From assembly GCA_963920765.1 (NCBI GenBank), contig OY987247.1, forward strand, positions 2,108,001-2,172,000: 64,000 nt of DNA, written 5' to 3'. Both the position numbers and the translations under genes were made by a program. Numbering within the stretch: position 1 is the first letter of the stretch; each line of letters starts with the position of its first letter. Source of the DNA: Ulota crispa (Eukaryota; Streptophyta; Bryopsida; Orthotrichales; Orthotrichaceae). A model generated the notes under the pieces. It was not told the origin of the DNA. It saw only the letters and a list, made by a program, of their open reading frames with translations, and searched no databases. This document shows, one piece after another, positions 34,895-47,361 of this stretch.

Positions 34895-35801
34895 TTAGGT
34901 GCAAGGGTCCTTAAAAAAATTATCTTCTAAAAATGCCATATAATTACTCCATTCACTTTCCTCATTGGTATCTACTAGCATGTCCACAAAACTATGGCCA
35001 TCTTTTGTAAACTCCATAGGAGTAAGCTTATTTTGAACAAGCTCATTCTCAAAGAAAGGTGCAAAAGTGCCAAAATCATTATCTTTGGTAAACTCCGTGA
35101 GAGGATTTTGAGCAAGTTTTTTCTCAAGGAAAGTTCCAAAGTGCCAAAACCACCACCTTCATGTGTACTTTGTTGTGCACGGCTTTCTTCAAGAGTAGCG
35201 TTTGCAAGTTGGTTGAAGGAAGTTTGCATATTTTGTTGAGCATGGCTTTTTTCATGATTGGTGCTTGCAAGTTGGTTGAAGGAAGGTTGCATTTGCTTAG
35301 GCCAAAATTGAAATTGAAAGCCACAACTATGGCAAAAAAAATGAGGTTGCCCAATCATTGTGTTGTGGTTGTTGTAATACAAAAAAATTGCATTGTTTAG
35401 TACACTGCATTTTGGATTTGTGCATGATCTACCAATGCCTTGCCATTCTGGAGTATCCACATGCTTTTTCTTTTTATACTTCCTTCTTTGATGCTGCCCA
35501 TTGGTCCCCTTTCTTGGATTAACATGCATGTGGAGATTCTTGCAACTTTGGCATTGGTACCAAGGTTGATTGACACTCGACTATTGTTTAGAAACTTGAA
35601 CCTACAATCATTGGAGCCACAATATGGGCAAGTCTTGAGTTGATTGACATACTCTATTGGTTCAATAGCACAACTTGCATGAGGCCTCTTGGCCTTTCTC
35701 TCACGAGGTTCCAAAATAGATGCCAAAAATGCAATGTTGAAAGATTGCTCAATAAGAATTATGGATAAAAAATAAATAGAGATGTGGACAAAAAGATCCA
35801 T
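34895..35801 (-). pseudogene. Decayed gene for a protein with two Dof-like zinc fingers
   Basis: The upstream frame (to 35801) reads ...NQLKTCPYCGSNDCRFKFLNN. Near 35560 the similarity moves to another frame, QPWYQCQSCKNLH..., as if two bases were extra. Read across, the spacing is C-x2-C-x21-C-x2-C, the Dof zinc-finger spacing. A basic stretch (HQRRKYKKKKH) follows. A second finger comes next: CTNPKC, then NAIFLYYNNHN, then QPHFFCHSC, very like the Dof core KFCYYNNYN..QPRHFC. After a Gln/Asn-rich repeat (SFNQLASTN, SFNQLANAT) a second frame change near 35130 leads to an acidic tail (TEFTKDNDFGTF, FVDMLVDTNEESEW) ending at the stop at 34895. Dof proteins are plant transcription factors; two fingers in tandem are unusual. 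The true start codon is uncertain. Confidence 0.6.
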
Positions 35802-36885
35802 TCCTCACTCAGACCCTTTCCATATAATTAATTCTTCACCAAATCTAAAACCAATTGCATATTTTAAAAGCCTACAAAAGGGGAAAATATGCATTAAAAT
35901 TTGAAAAGTAGAGTCTTCCAACTCCATGCTTATAACCCCATGTCAAGTGCAATTTCACACTATCAAATATGCCATATTCATCAACTTTTAGTTTTCCACC
36001 AAAAAATTTCTTAGCTTTTAACCACCTTGTAGAGCTTGAAATTGCCTCAACTCAAGCAAGCCTCTTGTAGATAGAAAGAAGGACACAATGCACTAAAATT
36101 TGACATGAATCAAATTAGGAGAAGTGTTAATAAAAAATCATTTAGAAAAGCATCAAAGCATGATTAAAATGCTTTTAAAATCATTACAAGTCCACCATCA
36201 GTCTAATACCAATACATTTGCACCCCATTATTAGAGCTTTCAACATATATAATTTTGGATTTTAGATTTAGTGAAGTTTTGTTTGTGTGGAAGGAATGTG
36301 ATTGAAGAATGGATATTTGTGTCTCCATCTCTAAAAGAAGTATATTTATGTTTGTGGGTAAATGAGTGGAGTGTATTGTGGTATGAATTGGAGCAAAAAG
36401 AGAATAATTGTGGTAAAGAATGGAAAGAGATACAAAAAAGTGATATAATAATGCAAAAAAATGGCTAAGGAAAGAATGGCTTGAGAGAGGATGGTTTGGA
36501 AGAGTAGAAATGAATGATATAAATATGGGTACTTATACAATCTCAAGAAGTATGTAGAAGTTTAACACATTCCTTGAATCAATGTAAAGTGCTTGGATAA
36601 TTATAAATTACAACCATGATGCAAAGTAAAAATATTGGTATCTAATCTCATCTAATATATATAAAAGAGCCCCAATTTGGATAAAAAGTAAAATAGAGTA
36701 AAGTACAAGTTTAACAAAATTTATAAATGGAGTAAAGTAAAATTTGGGGGGCATAAGGATAGGGGGTGATGTGGCATAAAGTTGATGCATCATCCTATCA
36801 ACCCGTTGGTACAACGGATACATGAACTAACATATATATATACATATATATATATACATATATATATATACATATATATATATAC

Positions 36886-36932
<47 letters not shown>

Positions 36933-37384
36933 CATATATATATACATATATAAATATCTACATATACATACACATATGTAGGGAATTACTAAACGACACC
37001 CTAAATCGCTAACGGGGTACCACCTTTGAGCATTAAATTTGATAATGTAGTGCTATTTTTAATTTATTAAGTGGTCCATCATTCATTCAATCAAAACATT
37101 ACCACCTCCTTCAAAAAAAAACACGACAAATACAAATTTTTGTTGAAATATTATTGCAGCAATACTATTTTTTGATGTATTTTTGCTTTAAGTAACTCAA
37201 AAGTCTTGTATCTTTAGTTTGAAATTTAAACACACTTTTTTTTTAGTGTGGCCTTAGAATGATAAAAGTGAAACAAATCTTTTGATCTAAATTAAAAAAA
37301 TCAGCAAAATCAACATTAAAAATCACATTTTCATGCTCATAGGGGATGTCCCATTAGCAATTTAGAGTGTCGTTGTAGTGATTC

Positions 37385-37454
<70 letters not shown>

Positions 37455-40400
37455 TAAAAATAAGACACATGTCATCACATTCAATTATATATATTCATAT
37501 ATATGAACAAAATATTTAGACTTAGGACTTTTTTTGTTAAATTAAACACATTCCACATTGGCTTTCTATACAAAAAATAGGAACAAATAGAAAAAAATGT
37601 GACTTAAAAGTATGCATTCTTTATGCAAATTTCAAAGTATGTGATACTTACACATTATACTTTGTAAATTTTTATTTGTTTTTTATAATTATACAATATT
37701 ATAATAATATAATGTTCAGCTCTTTCAAGGCCATTGCCTAACATGTGCACAATGGATGATTTTGAATTGAATTTTTTTATTCAATGTTGATGATTTTTGT
37801 TCATGTATTTTATTATAGCTTCATGAACTTCATCACCAAAATTTATACTTTTGCTATTTGAAATAAACTATTATATGTATTTTAAAAACATTTGTATTAA
37901 TTGTGTCATGTTTCATAGTTGTTTTAGGAAAGGCAACCTCATACATGTTTTTTGCAATAAGAATGATTAAGTTGTATAAACTATACTATAATTTGCTAAA
38001 CAAAATTTAAAAAAATTTGGGTTTCCCTTTAGAATTTAAAAAGTGCACCTAATTAAAAACGTATATATTTTTTTTATGGATATTCAACCTTACAGATGTG
38101 ACTTACACAATTTAAAAAACCTCTCTCCCATATCCCATTGATGCATATTATTTACAAAATATTTCAAAAAAGAGAGAATTACTAAAACAATCTGTAATTC
38201 ATGTTGTTTACTTAAATGTTTCATTGAATTCTTGTAGAGTTGTGTCTAAACTTTTATAAATACATTTTGTTATTCCATCTTTGTCAATATAATTAGCACA
38301 AAGTTTTATATGTTTAGAAAAGCATTATGCTTTTGTTATGAAAATTGAGCATTAGCTGCACATGCAATTTGCCTTGGATGTGATGAAGATGTAATTACAT
38401 TGTAGTAACAAATCAAAATTGCTACAAGAAGCAATTTGTAGGAATGGAGTGTGAGCAATGGATGTGGATAGATAGGGGTAAGTTATTGAGCTCCACGCAA
38501 AATTCTTCTCGAGAGATTGCAATGCCTTTGATATTATCACCATCTCCAAAGTCATAAGCATAAGCAAGCTAAAAGCTCCCTATCTAGATGTTTGCAATTT
38601 ACTTGGCAAGATGTCTCAAAAGTGTTTAGCTATCAAAAGTCACACCAAGTCCATCAGATTTACATTCTAAGGTGGTTTGAAAACCTATGGCAATTGAGAA
38701 TTAGTCAAGGATAACAAAATTGCGGTTTGTCATATTAAGATGCCAAAGTGATTATTAAATAGTGCAGATTGGAAAAACACAAATTTTTTTGTTGATAATA
38801 TTCTATCACAAAATACACACCTAATTGCAACTGACCCTTCAAAAATCTTTCCAAAACTAAAAAGTTTTTGGTACATGGGATATTAGCATTTGAATTTTGG
38901 TACGCCTATTCTCAACACATAAAATAAATACATTGTTAATAGTTCTTTTTACTCACCACATTTGGCTTGGCACAAATGACATGAATGAAAAGATTAACTA
39001 CATTTGTGAAGCCCAAATGGCAAAAATGAGTTACATGTACGTTGTCAATGCAATAAAACGCAAGTCATAAAGAGACATGCACCAAGTTCTCATGCATATC
39101 ATAGGAAACATTGAATCAGATAATGTCCTTGGACTATATGTATATTGAAATAAACACAATAATGACAATTGAAATTACAAAATAGGCATACAACAAATAT
39201 TTGAAAGGAACAATATGTTGAGAAAAGAAGGCTATGTACTATAATAAATAAAATTAATACTCCAAAAAAAAACATATTAATATGCAATTTAGTAAGCTTC
39301 ACTTACAAAGTTAGTTCTTGAATATGCAAACTTTCCAATGTTGTTGTATCATCATAAATTCTAAATGCAAATGCATGATTTTAAAGCAAACAATTTCTTT
39401 AATTGATTTTCAAGAAATTCAAAATTTTTCTTCTGATGCACTAGTCATATGTTGAACTTCTTTTTTCTTAGCAAGCAATTTTGCTCTTGCATTTCTTGCA
39501 TTTCCCATACAAATTCTTAGATGAATTTTATATTATTTTATATTTTGTCTTTACTACTAGTTGAAATTACTTGCATGTTGCATTTGTTCATATACTTGAA
39601 ATGTATCTATGAATTCAAAAATCTCACGGAATGATGAGATTGAAACATCATGTTTCATTATGCAATGTTGAATAAATTACAATCAAATTTTAATTTACAA
39701 GAAATTGTTATTTATGTTCCAAAAAAAATTATGATATATTATCTATTACAAATATGATTTTTGGTATGTAGTACAAATTCAAATAGCATGCATTTTTAGC
39801 ATTGGAAATGGCTTTTATGCTTTTGATAGCTTAAAAAATGTTTATATATATTATGAGAGGGTGCCTCTTCATACAAACAAGCCTACACTTCTACATGCAA
39901 ATTCATTGATCATTATAAAAGAGATGTAAAGGGAGAACCTTATCTTGAATGATGATAATTCCCAATTTTTCATCATTTGAAGTTAATTTCTCATTTATGT
40001 ATTGCAAATAGGTTAATGTTTCTTTAGATTTCTACTTTGCATACCTCATTTTATTCATTACTTATTTAAGGCTTTACTCTATGTTCAATTAGTCAAGAAA
40101 GTTAAAAATTAAAAAAACTAATGCTTTTTGGTGAGATCAAAGGGCCTTGAGGAATGAGGATCCATTTGAGCTTCTAACTTTGGCGCGGTTTTGTTCTTGA
40201 TAATTTCTAGGCAACACCAACCACTCAAACAATTAAGCTTCAATTGCATTGGTCCATGCCACATACAAATGCTTATGCAGAATTTATCAATGATAATATA
40301 CCAACTTTAAGAGAATGGAAGGAACTTATCATGTCAAATGTAAGGAATGTCATTGAAAGACTTTGAGCTTGCTAGCACAGTTGCTTCCATCATGTGCCTT

Positions 40401-40480
40401 GCAAAGACAAATGTTGTTATGCTAAAGACCTCATGAAACTGACCAAATTCACTTGCAAAAGTATATATAAAACTACACAA
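35802..40480. other. Long AT-rich intergenic region with microsatellites
   Basis: No gene supported. Microsatellites of TA and TATACA type lie at about 36829-36975 and 37388-37450. Short open frames across these runs are chance. A region near 39840-40440 has no repeat ends that I could pair. Confidence 0.5.
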
Positions 40481-41806
40481 TTAACCCCTAAAGGACCAAG
40501 TGGTTGCTCAATAGCCACTTGAAAACTCTGGTAGGGTCGTATGGAGTTAATTTTTATTGAATGTTCTCAAAATTGTTACACAAGGTGCAAAGATGTTTTT
40601 CCCAAATGGAAATGTAAATTTTCCCCAATTAGATGCTTGGTTCAAAAGTTACATTGCCCACAAGAAATTAGGCAGCTCGAGTAGTTTTGGCATCTTTGGA
40701 GAATCTTATGCTAAAATTCTCATCAACTTTTGAAATTTGACAAGTATCTAACTAAAAAAACATGATGTACAATTGTCAAAAAAAAATTGAGCTCTCACAT
40801 CACAATTTGAAGGGAGTCAAACTTTGTTAACCATGTTTTGGCAGTTTCAAGAAAAAAAAAACTCTTCTAACTTTAGGTCCTATTATCTTTCAATTTATAA
40901 ATCCAAAGCTCTGAAAATTTATTTTCACATATTTCAAATGTTTGCCTCTAACTTTCCACCTTTTAGATTTCAAATAAAAGACTTCCTCATTGCACAAGAA
41001 ATCACAAAAGAATGACTTGTGTATTGCCAATTCACTAAACCTCCTTGCATTGCAGGGTGTTTTAAAATAAGCTAGATTCTATATTTATATCTAAAAATTT
41101 TCATGAGTGAACCTAACATCATATAATTGTGCATGGTCATGAACCTCATTTTTGTGTAAGGTAGGTGCACCCATAACCGTGGAAATAAGGCTTTTGGAGT
41201 AGGTAAAATAATTGAACAACTTTGAAAAAAATACTATAAGTTAGGAAATGGAAACCAAAAATATTGGCATCAATTTCAGGGTTCCAATTGCAAGCATTTG
41301 TTCACAAAGATTTTTCAAAGTCCAAAATCACTGAAATTGTAAGGACCATGTGTAAGAGATGCTAAAAACAAGGCTTGCTAGTTCTCAAATAGTGAGATGG
41401 GTACTCAAAACCATCATGGAGTCACCCACAACCATCACTTTGTCACCCATAAATATCACTTAAGTATCCATAAGCACCTTGACATTGTCAGTGACCCCCA
41501 CGGGGACTTCACACCCATGGGTGCGGCTACCTTATAGCAAAGAATTTACTCTAGGAAGGCTCAAAGTCTGCTGACCTTGTTTTGCAGGCATGAAAAAAAG
41601 TAGTTTTTCTCACTTCAAAAGTTATAATCTTACAATACGCGTGTCAAATGGGCAGGATTTTTGTTTCCATGTTAATTTATATACTTTACACACTTTTATA
41701 TGGTTGAAATTGAGAAAAAAAGTTTTTATTTTCAATTTTGGGCAATGCACTAAAGTTGACAGTTTTTGAGATTTTTTCTCAAAAAACACCCTTGGTCCTT
41801 TAGGGG
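40481..41806. mobile_element. TTAA-type piggyBac-like MITE with a nested MITE
   Basis: TTAA-CCCCTAAAGGACC at the left; GGTCCTTTAGGGG at the right followed by TCGT, so the right TTAA has changed. Subtracting the nested 41157-41534 element leaves about 950 bp, close to the 928-bp copy at 10838. Confidence 0.7.
41157..41534. mobile_element. MITE of the TAAGGTAG family, 378 bp
   Basis: Left TAAGGTAGGTGCACCCATAA, right CATGGGTGCGGCTACCTTA. It is the uninterrupted counterpart of 29680-31229 and is inserted within the TTAA-type element 40481-41806. Confidence 0.75.
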
Positions 41807-42464
41807 TCGTGTAAATTTAAAGAAACCAAGAATGTAATAGTTGACATTAAAACTAGGTTTCACATTTCTAGCTTACAATTGCAAAATAAAGAAATTATAA
41901 AATTTCAAAATCAAAAGACCATATTCAATTTTCTTATCATAAACCTTCAATGGATCTTTAAGTGTTCACTTATATTTAGAAATTGATATGTGAAAGTGGG
42001 TGAGCACAAATTTAAAACTGATGTTTCATGTGCGGACTTTTGCAATTCAAAGTTAGTTCTACAAGAATCAAACAAATTACGAATTACACACTTCAAAATT
42101 TCTAAAAGCGATGGAAATTTACCTCCAAAAGAACAAAAATTGTAAGCTTAGATTTCAACACCTGAAAGACCAAACATTCTTAATTTTCATATAACCAGTT
42201 CAATGGATCACAATGCAAGAAACAAAAATCATGTGAAATCAAATTTCATGTGGTCAAAATAGAGGCAATTTTTTTAAAATGTCAGATAAAAGAAAAACAA
42301 AACGTTACAAATCAACAATGTGGTTCTTTGCACCATAGTCCTAGTAAAACACACAACTGCAACACATTATGTATTCAAGAATACAATTTTATTTCAAAAT
42401 ACTAATTCATTATTTTGAAATGAACCATGGAATAATCATAGTATAGAAAATACAGCATAAAACC
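41807..42464. other. AT-rich intergenic, no feature recognised
   Basis: No paired repeats and no coding frame that I can support. Confidence 0.4.
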
Positions 42465-42892
42465 TTTTTCCCCTCTTCAAAACAAAATTTTGAACTTGTG
42501 GTGTTAATAGAGGAGTTTGAACTTGTGGTGATTAATAGAAAATTTTGAGGAAAAAAATCTGTACTATTAGCCTTTCAACAAGCTATTATGGAATGTCACT
42601 TTTGTGGATGAAAACATTATAGAATATTTTATATTAAAGGGCAAAGTTGCAGTTCATAAGAATCTAAAAGCAATTGTAAACTAATCTTGAAATTGCTTGG
42701 TTGTGTTCCTATACATGTACTTGATGGTCCCAATCCCAACCCTCCAAAACTAGCTCCTAAGCTGACATGTGGCAAGATTTGCTTGTACAAGTGGCATTCA
42801 TTGCTCCACTTTGGGTTCAAGAGTGTGTGACGAACACCTCAAATGTAGAGTATGGCATTGGGAATGGGTCAGATATGGGTGCACCTACCTTA
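42465..42892. mobile_element. MITE related to 7251-7661, inverted
   Basis: From about 42720 to the right end GGGTGCACCTACCTTA it matches the left half of 7251-7661 in inverted orientation (CCAATCCCAACCCTCC, ACATGTGGCAA, CTTGTACAAG blocks). The left terminus is worn, so the start is approximate. Confidence 0.55.
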
Positions 42893-43057
42893 GTGTTGAT
42901 AGAGAAGTTTGAATATTGGTTGACAAACAAGACCACGCTTTATAGTATAGATGTACTTGAACTTTTTATTATTTAGATCATGTTTAACACCTCCCTTGCT
43001 GGGTATCACAAAATACACATGACAATAGGCATGTTTTGTTAGTTGCCTAACAAGACT

Positions 43058-43735
43058 TTAACCCCTAAAAGCCCTAGATTGAGGACCAAAAGTGTCCTCA
43101 CATAATTTCAAAGGCTTGTTTGAGGCACAAGATCTAACTTTTTGATCTTGCTATAAATTGCAATTATGAAAGCATTCAAGTTGTCCATTTCAATGGAGTA
43201 ATGATAAGGAAAGCTAAATGTTGTACACGTGCCACAAGAGATTTGATTGGGTGAAACACCATACAAGGCGAGGTGGCAAGTAGCGTTTTACAAACTGCAA
43301 CCAGCCAATATCTTTCCTTGTGTGTGCTTTGATGATAATGGCAACCCTCACCAGTCGTGCCGGTTATTGTTTTCAATGCAATAGCAATTTGAAGCCTTAA
43401 GACTTGACATAAAAGAAATGCAATCTTCAATAATTATAAGTGTATGCATTCACATCTAAACTTGCTACACACAATAATTGAAATGAATCATGGGTTTATA
43501 AAACTTTGTAAAAATCATCAAATAGCGGCTACCTACCAAAAAATGAGATTTGTCATCACATGTTGTTTTGATCAAATGTTATAACCTCTCATCTCCCACG
43601 GTCAATTGTTCCCAAAATTTGCAAATCATTTTCTAAGTAGGTGTTCCACTATTTTCAATGGTCACTTTTTGTGGATCATCCAATTGATTGAGATACAGTA
43701 CATCAAAATTGTAGGTCTCCCAGGTTCACTCCGGG
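43058..43735. mobile_element. Old TTAA-type element, copy B
   Basis: Starts TTAA-CCCCTAAAAGCCC. The interior matches 16381-17246 inverted over nearly the whole length, including AGATCTAACTTTTTGATCTTG. It lacks the Lemi1-like insert. The right terminus has decayed near GGTTCACTCCGGGG. The open frame at 43176-43430 has no recognised domain. Confidence 0.6.
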
Positions 43736-43854
43736 GGACACAGATTCATGCTGAGGGTAGAAGTCCAAGGACATCCAATCACATGTTCATGCAATCTGGT
43801 AAACTTAACAAACTCACAACCAGTGAATACTAAATGCACATAATTCAAGTAAAA

Positions 43855-44678
43855 TCAGTACTTCAGTTGATACGTGTTGATATATAGGTGATACTCGTGT
43901 AAGATACCCGAGTCATTCTCAGGCAGCTGCAATGTAATTAATGCCTTCAGACTCCTTGTGAGTAGAGCTTCATCATGAGGTACCGCAGCCTTCCAGCAAG
44001 TTCACCAGAAAGCATTTCTCAACACATGTGGTGAAATATTGTATACTTGTTTTCCAAAGAAAAGATTTGTAAGTGATAATCTTGTGTTTTTTGAAAACAT
44101 TAGGTGAGTAGTGACCATAGAAAAGACACGCGCGGCCATGGATGTCTGGTGACTAAAGAAGGAGAGCAGGAGAGCGGGAGTGAAAGATGAGTACCGTAGT
44201 TACTACTATTTTAATTATAAAACTGTATCTTTTTGTAAGCATGTAAAGTTAGAATTGGACCCCAACACAAACTTCCATGATTAACAAAATCCCCGAAACT
44301 TACTTACCAGAAATGAGAGGACATGTCTAGATAGAGCCATATCTCAAAGAGCGGAGCAATATGAAGATACCTGCCCAGAGGTATTTCGTTTAAAATGTCA
44401 GCCATTTGAAACTCGGTTATTCCGGAAATATGAACTGGGTTGAACCACAATGTCTGCAGAACGAAAACCTGTTGAAAATCCCATAAATTTCTCATCTCTG
44501 GCAATTCTTTTGTCCACTCGGAGGATTTCCGTGACCCTGAATCAACCAAGGCTCAACTGCTCATTGTTGACATTCTGGATTAAATTAAGGTGCTGCAGGG
44601 GGAAACATTACGCATTTACGCCAATGAAGGGTTAGAAACTTACAGTACAGTTAATGAAGCCATAACTAATCTAAGGCT
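43855..44678 (-). pseudogene. Possible leucine-rich-repeat gene remnant
   Basis: Three exon-like pieces on the minus strand: 44678-44644 (after TTGTTTCAG, ends ACT|GTAAGT), 44453-44308 (after TTCTGCAG, ends CTG|GTAAGTAAG) and about 43989-43855 (to a stop). The middle piece reads LQTLWFNPVHISGI and later IWLYLDMSSHF, which resemble the LxxLxLxxNxxSG and LxYLDMSSN patterns of plant LRR proteins. The last piece has TLQLPENDSGI. Frames do not join cleanly between the first two pieces. The splice signals are good, but the protein is not recognised. It may be a remnant, or a real gene I have mis-spliced. Confidence 0.25.
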
Positions 44679-44858
44679 CTGAAACAACAATTGTTCAATA
44701 TGGCTTACTTCTGACTCGCAGTTGACGGCGCACGGCACCGAATTACTCTTCAGCCGCCACCATAATCAAGAAGCTGCTTAAGTTAACACTCAATGGCAGG
44801 TGCATTTCTGATGCAATAAAATCCTGACTGCCCTCCACAAAAGGCTCTGAACCGATGT

Positions 44859-44865
44859 TATAAAG
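44859..44865 (+). promoter_or_regulatory. TATA box of the LTP gene
   Basis: TATAAAG, 125 bp upstream of the LTP start codon, in GC-richer surroundings. It would place transcription start near 44890 and give a leader of about 100 nt. Confidence 0.6.
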
Positions 44866-44989
44866 CCCCTGCCAGCTTCCTTCAACCCACATCTTTACCA
44901 GCAGTCACTAGCGTTGCAAGCATCCACTCACCTCTCGATATTTAGTCCATTGCTTGCTACGACTCAGCTCAGACACGTTCTGCAGCACC

Positions 44990-45564
44990 ATGAAGCTCCA
45001 AGTAGCTGCGGCCTTGTGCCTGCTCATGCTTGTGGCTTCGGAGATGGCGGCGACATCGGAGGCAGCGGGGTGCGAAATATTGCAGCTGGCGCCGTGTGTG
45101 GCAGCGAGCAAGAACGCCCAGGTGATGCCCTCTAGGCAGTGTTGCAACAACATCGCCACCATGGGCCAGGGACCTACGGGAGCTCAGTGCCTGTGCTCTC
45201 TCGTGAGCCAACCTCTGGCCAAGTCGCAAGGAGTGGTTGTGCCCATCGCTCTTGGCATCCCCCAGAAGTGCGGCATTGCAGTCCCCAGAGGATACGTTTG
45301 CCAAGGTACTCTTCTTTCCACATCCTCCATTCTGTGACTTGTGTTCCACTTGTGAAATTCACCCCACGGATGCAAGGATACATTACTGGTAATCGACCGA
45401 AACATTTCACGTGAACGCGTTGTAGCAGATCCTCCACGGGGCTGTGATGTATCGGGGAGTTGCATGATTCGTTTATGAAGAAGTCCATGTCATGTTACAC
45501 TTCCAATTCTTGCTGACATTCCTTTCCTGGACGCTCTGCAGGAATCCGCGTCCCTGGGAGCTAA
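44990..45564 (+). CDS. Non-specific lipid transfer protein (8-cysteine), 112 aa
   Basis: Two exons, 44990-45305 and 45542-45564, joined by a GT-AG phase-1 intron of 236 bp. The second exon is only 23 nt and adds GIRVPGS and the stop. Start at MKLQVAAALCLLMLVASEMA, a secretory signal peptide of about 24-28 residues. The mature part has the eight-cysteine motif: C-x7-C-x14-CC-x14-CLC-x24-C-x9-C. These cysteines form four disulfides around a hydrophobic lipid-binding cavity. It acts outside the plasma membrane, binding or moving lipids in cuticle or wall. The VPIALGIPQKCGI segment and the YVCQG tail fit the plant nsLTP family. An upstream in-frame ATG at 44954 would bury the signal peptide, so I prefer 44990. 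No GPI-anchor tail. Confidence 0.9.
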
Positions 45565-47361
45565 GCGAATTTCATCCTCGGTACTGCAGAGCATCGGCCA
45601 ACGAGTTGTTAGACCAAGTTTTATCAGAAATGCCAGTTAGAGAGTATTACAGTACCATCTAGGGGGTATACCAGGGTGTAGAAAATGTGTTTGTGTCTTC
45701 AACTGACGAGGTAATCTTTATGGTAATAATCGCTATGAAAGTATTTCCTTCTGATATAACCTCGCTTCAATTGCTCAATCTGTTCGGACTACCGTCTACC
45801 TACTTTGTATGTTCTCTGTGAAGGCAGCACACCTCATGCATGCAGCTCGTTGATTTCGATGACTTTCAGCCTTCAATAAGCTCGTTGCTGCACCTTGCAA
45901 ACACTGAGCAAATTTGGACAGCGTTTATCCTTTTTGCACCAGTTCTACAAGCGTTCGATATATCCCCAATCAAAAAGTCGTTGTCGCACAAAGTGCGGGT
46001 TGCCCGTTTACTTCTCTGGACCGTCAACGAACCTTTGAGTTGTTGATGGTTACAAAAGGTGTAACAGAAAGTCACTGGCGCAGGAGTAGCTCGTTACCAC
46101 ATGATCAATCTGTGACGCATACCCGGAAAGACATTTAGCAACGAGATACAGGCAGCAAAACAGTAGACAAGGCGATGCATTAGTGTATTCAGCTGCCGTG
46201 ATATTGGCAAAAAATGTGCTTAATTACCCTGCTTTCCATAATCAGTAATATCTCGCTGATCTGAGTGTGACCCGTCGTCGGTTAAACGAAGTACCGGCAC
46301 TTTGTGCACTTGAAATCAATCTTTTTCAAGCTTTCACGTTGTTGAAAACTTACTTGCTGGATTATGCTCGGATAGGGGTGACGAGGTCGCCGGTATCCGT
46401 ATCAATATTTTGTTGCGGTGTCTCCTTCCGTAGCTGTGGGTGGAGGACTTACCTGCACCCAAACTTCATTAATACCACCACCTGAGGACCCACCTTCTTC
46501 ACCATAACATACTTAGAATGTGTGACAATTGCAATACAGTGCAACGTCATATTTTGCTAGTGTGTACTCCTGAATGTCATTCTAGAGAAGGTTGTAACAA
46601 ATTGGTGTCAATGCACTGTCAGTTCAGTATGCGGTAATACGCTTCAGAATCTGACTATCCTGCGCGAGTTAACGGTATCTCTAGCTGGAATCTGAGTACA
46701 ACACCCCCCAAAAAACGTTTTGCCAAAAAACTGGCTTGTGCTGACCCCGTGAGACCCGCCTCGTGTAATGCTGGTACGTCCTTTCGCACATGTGGATCAT
46801 GAAACAATCGGCACTGAATCAGTCATGTCTCTTGGAATCTGCACTGCCGATAGCTCATTTCTATCAAAATAATGCAGGCATGGTGTGGTGGTGGAATGAG
46901 CGCTAACAAATCAATCGCTCACTTAACCAAAATACCTCGACTGGTGGGAGAAATTCCCATTCACGGAAGTGCCGAACGAACAGTGTTTGTTCACCAACAG
47001 GCATCTGGTTCATGTCACTTCATTTTGCAGACGCTGCTCGGTTGCTCAAGCTTTCTTCTTTCTTAAAGTATTCCGACTCCCAGTCTGAGCCGACCATGCC
47101 ACATATGAGTCCTGGAGACTTGATGCTTATGGCTGCCAACCATCGACCACATGCTTGCAAATTCCGAGTACATATTCTGCTTCCTTGGCTCGACATTCTG
47201 TAGGATTTTACCAGCTGAAAGTTTTGTTTAGCTGAATCTATAACCAATTTGAAGCAAGCCCAGCTGAAGTAAGTACCGCAAAGCTTTTTTCCGACATTCA
47301 AAAGCAGCAGCAGCATTTAGACATAGTTGAGAACTCATAGCCGAGAAGAGTAGGTGTAATC
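45565..47361. other. Unique-sequence flank between the LTP and the 286-aa gene
   Basis: GC-richer than the repeat regions and free of MITE ends. It probably holds the LTP 3' region and the promoter of the gene at 47362. Short open frames such as 46267-46485 have no features that make them credible genes. Confidence 0.45.

Noticed and set aside
36782-37012. Open frame of repeated Ile/Tyr/Thr
   Set aside because: Translation of TA/TATACA microsatellite.
43176-43430. 84-residue frame as a captured host exon
   Set aside because: The matching segment in the sister element (16381-17246) does not keep the frame, so coding is unlikely.
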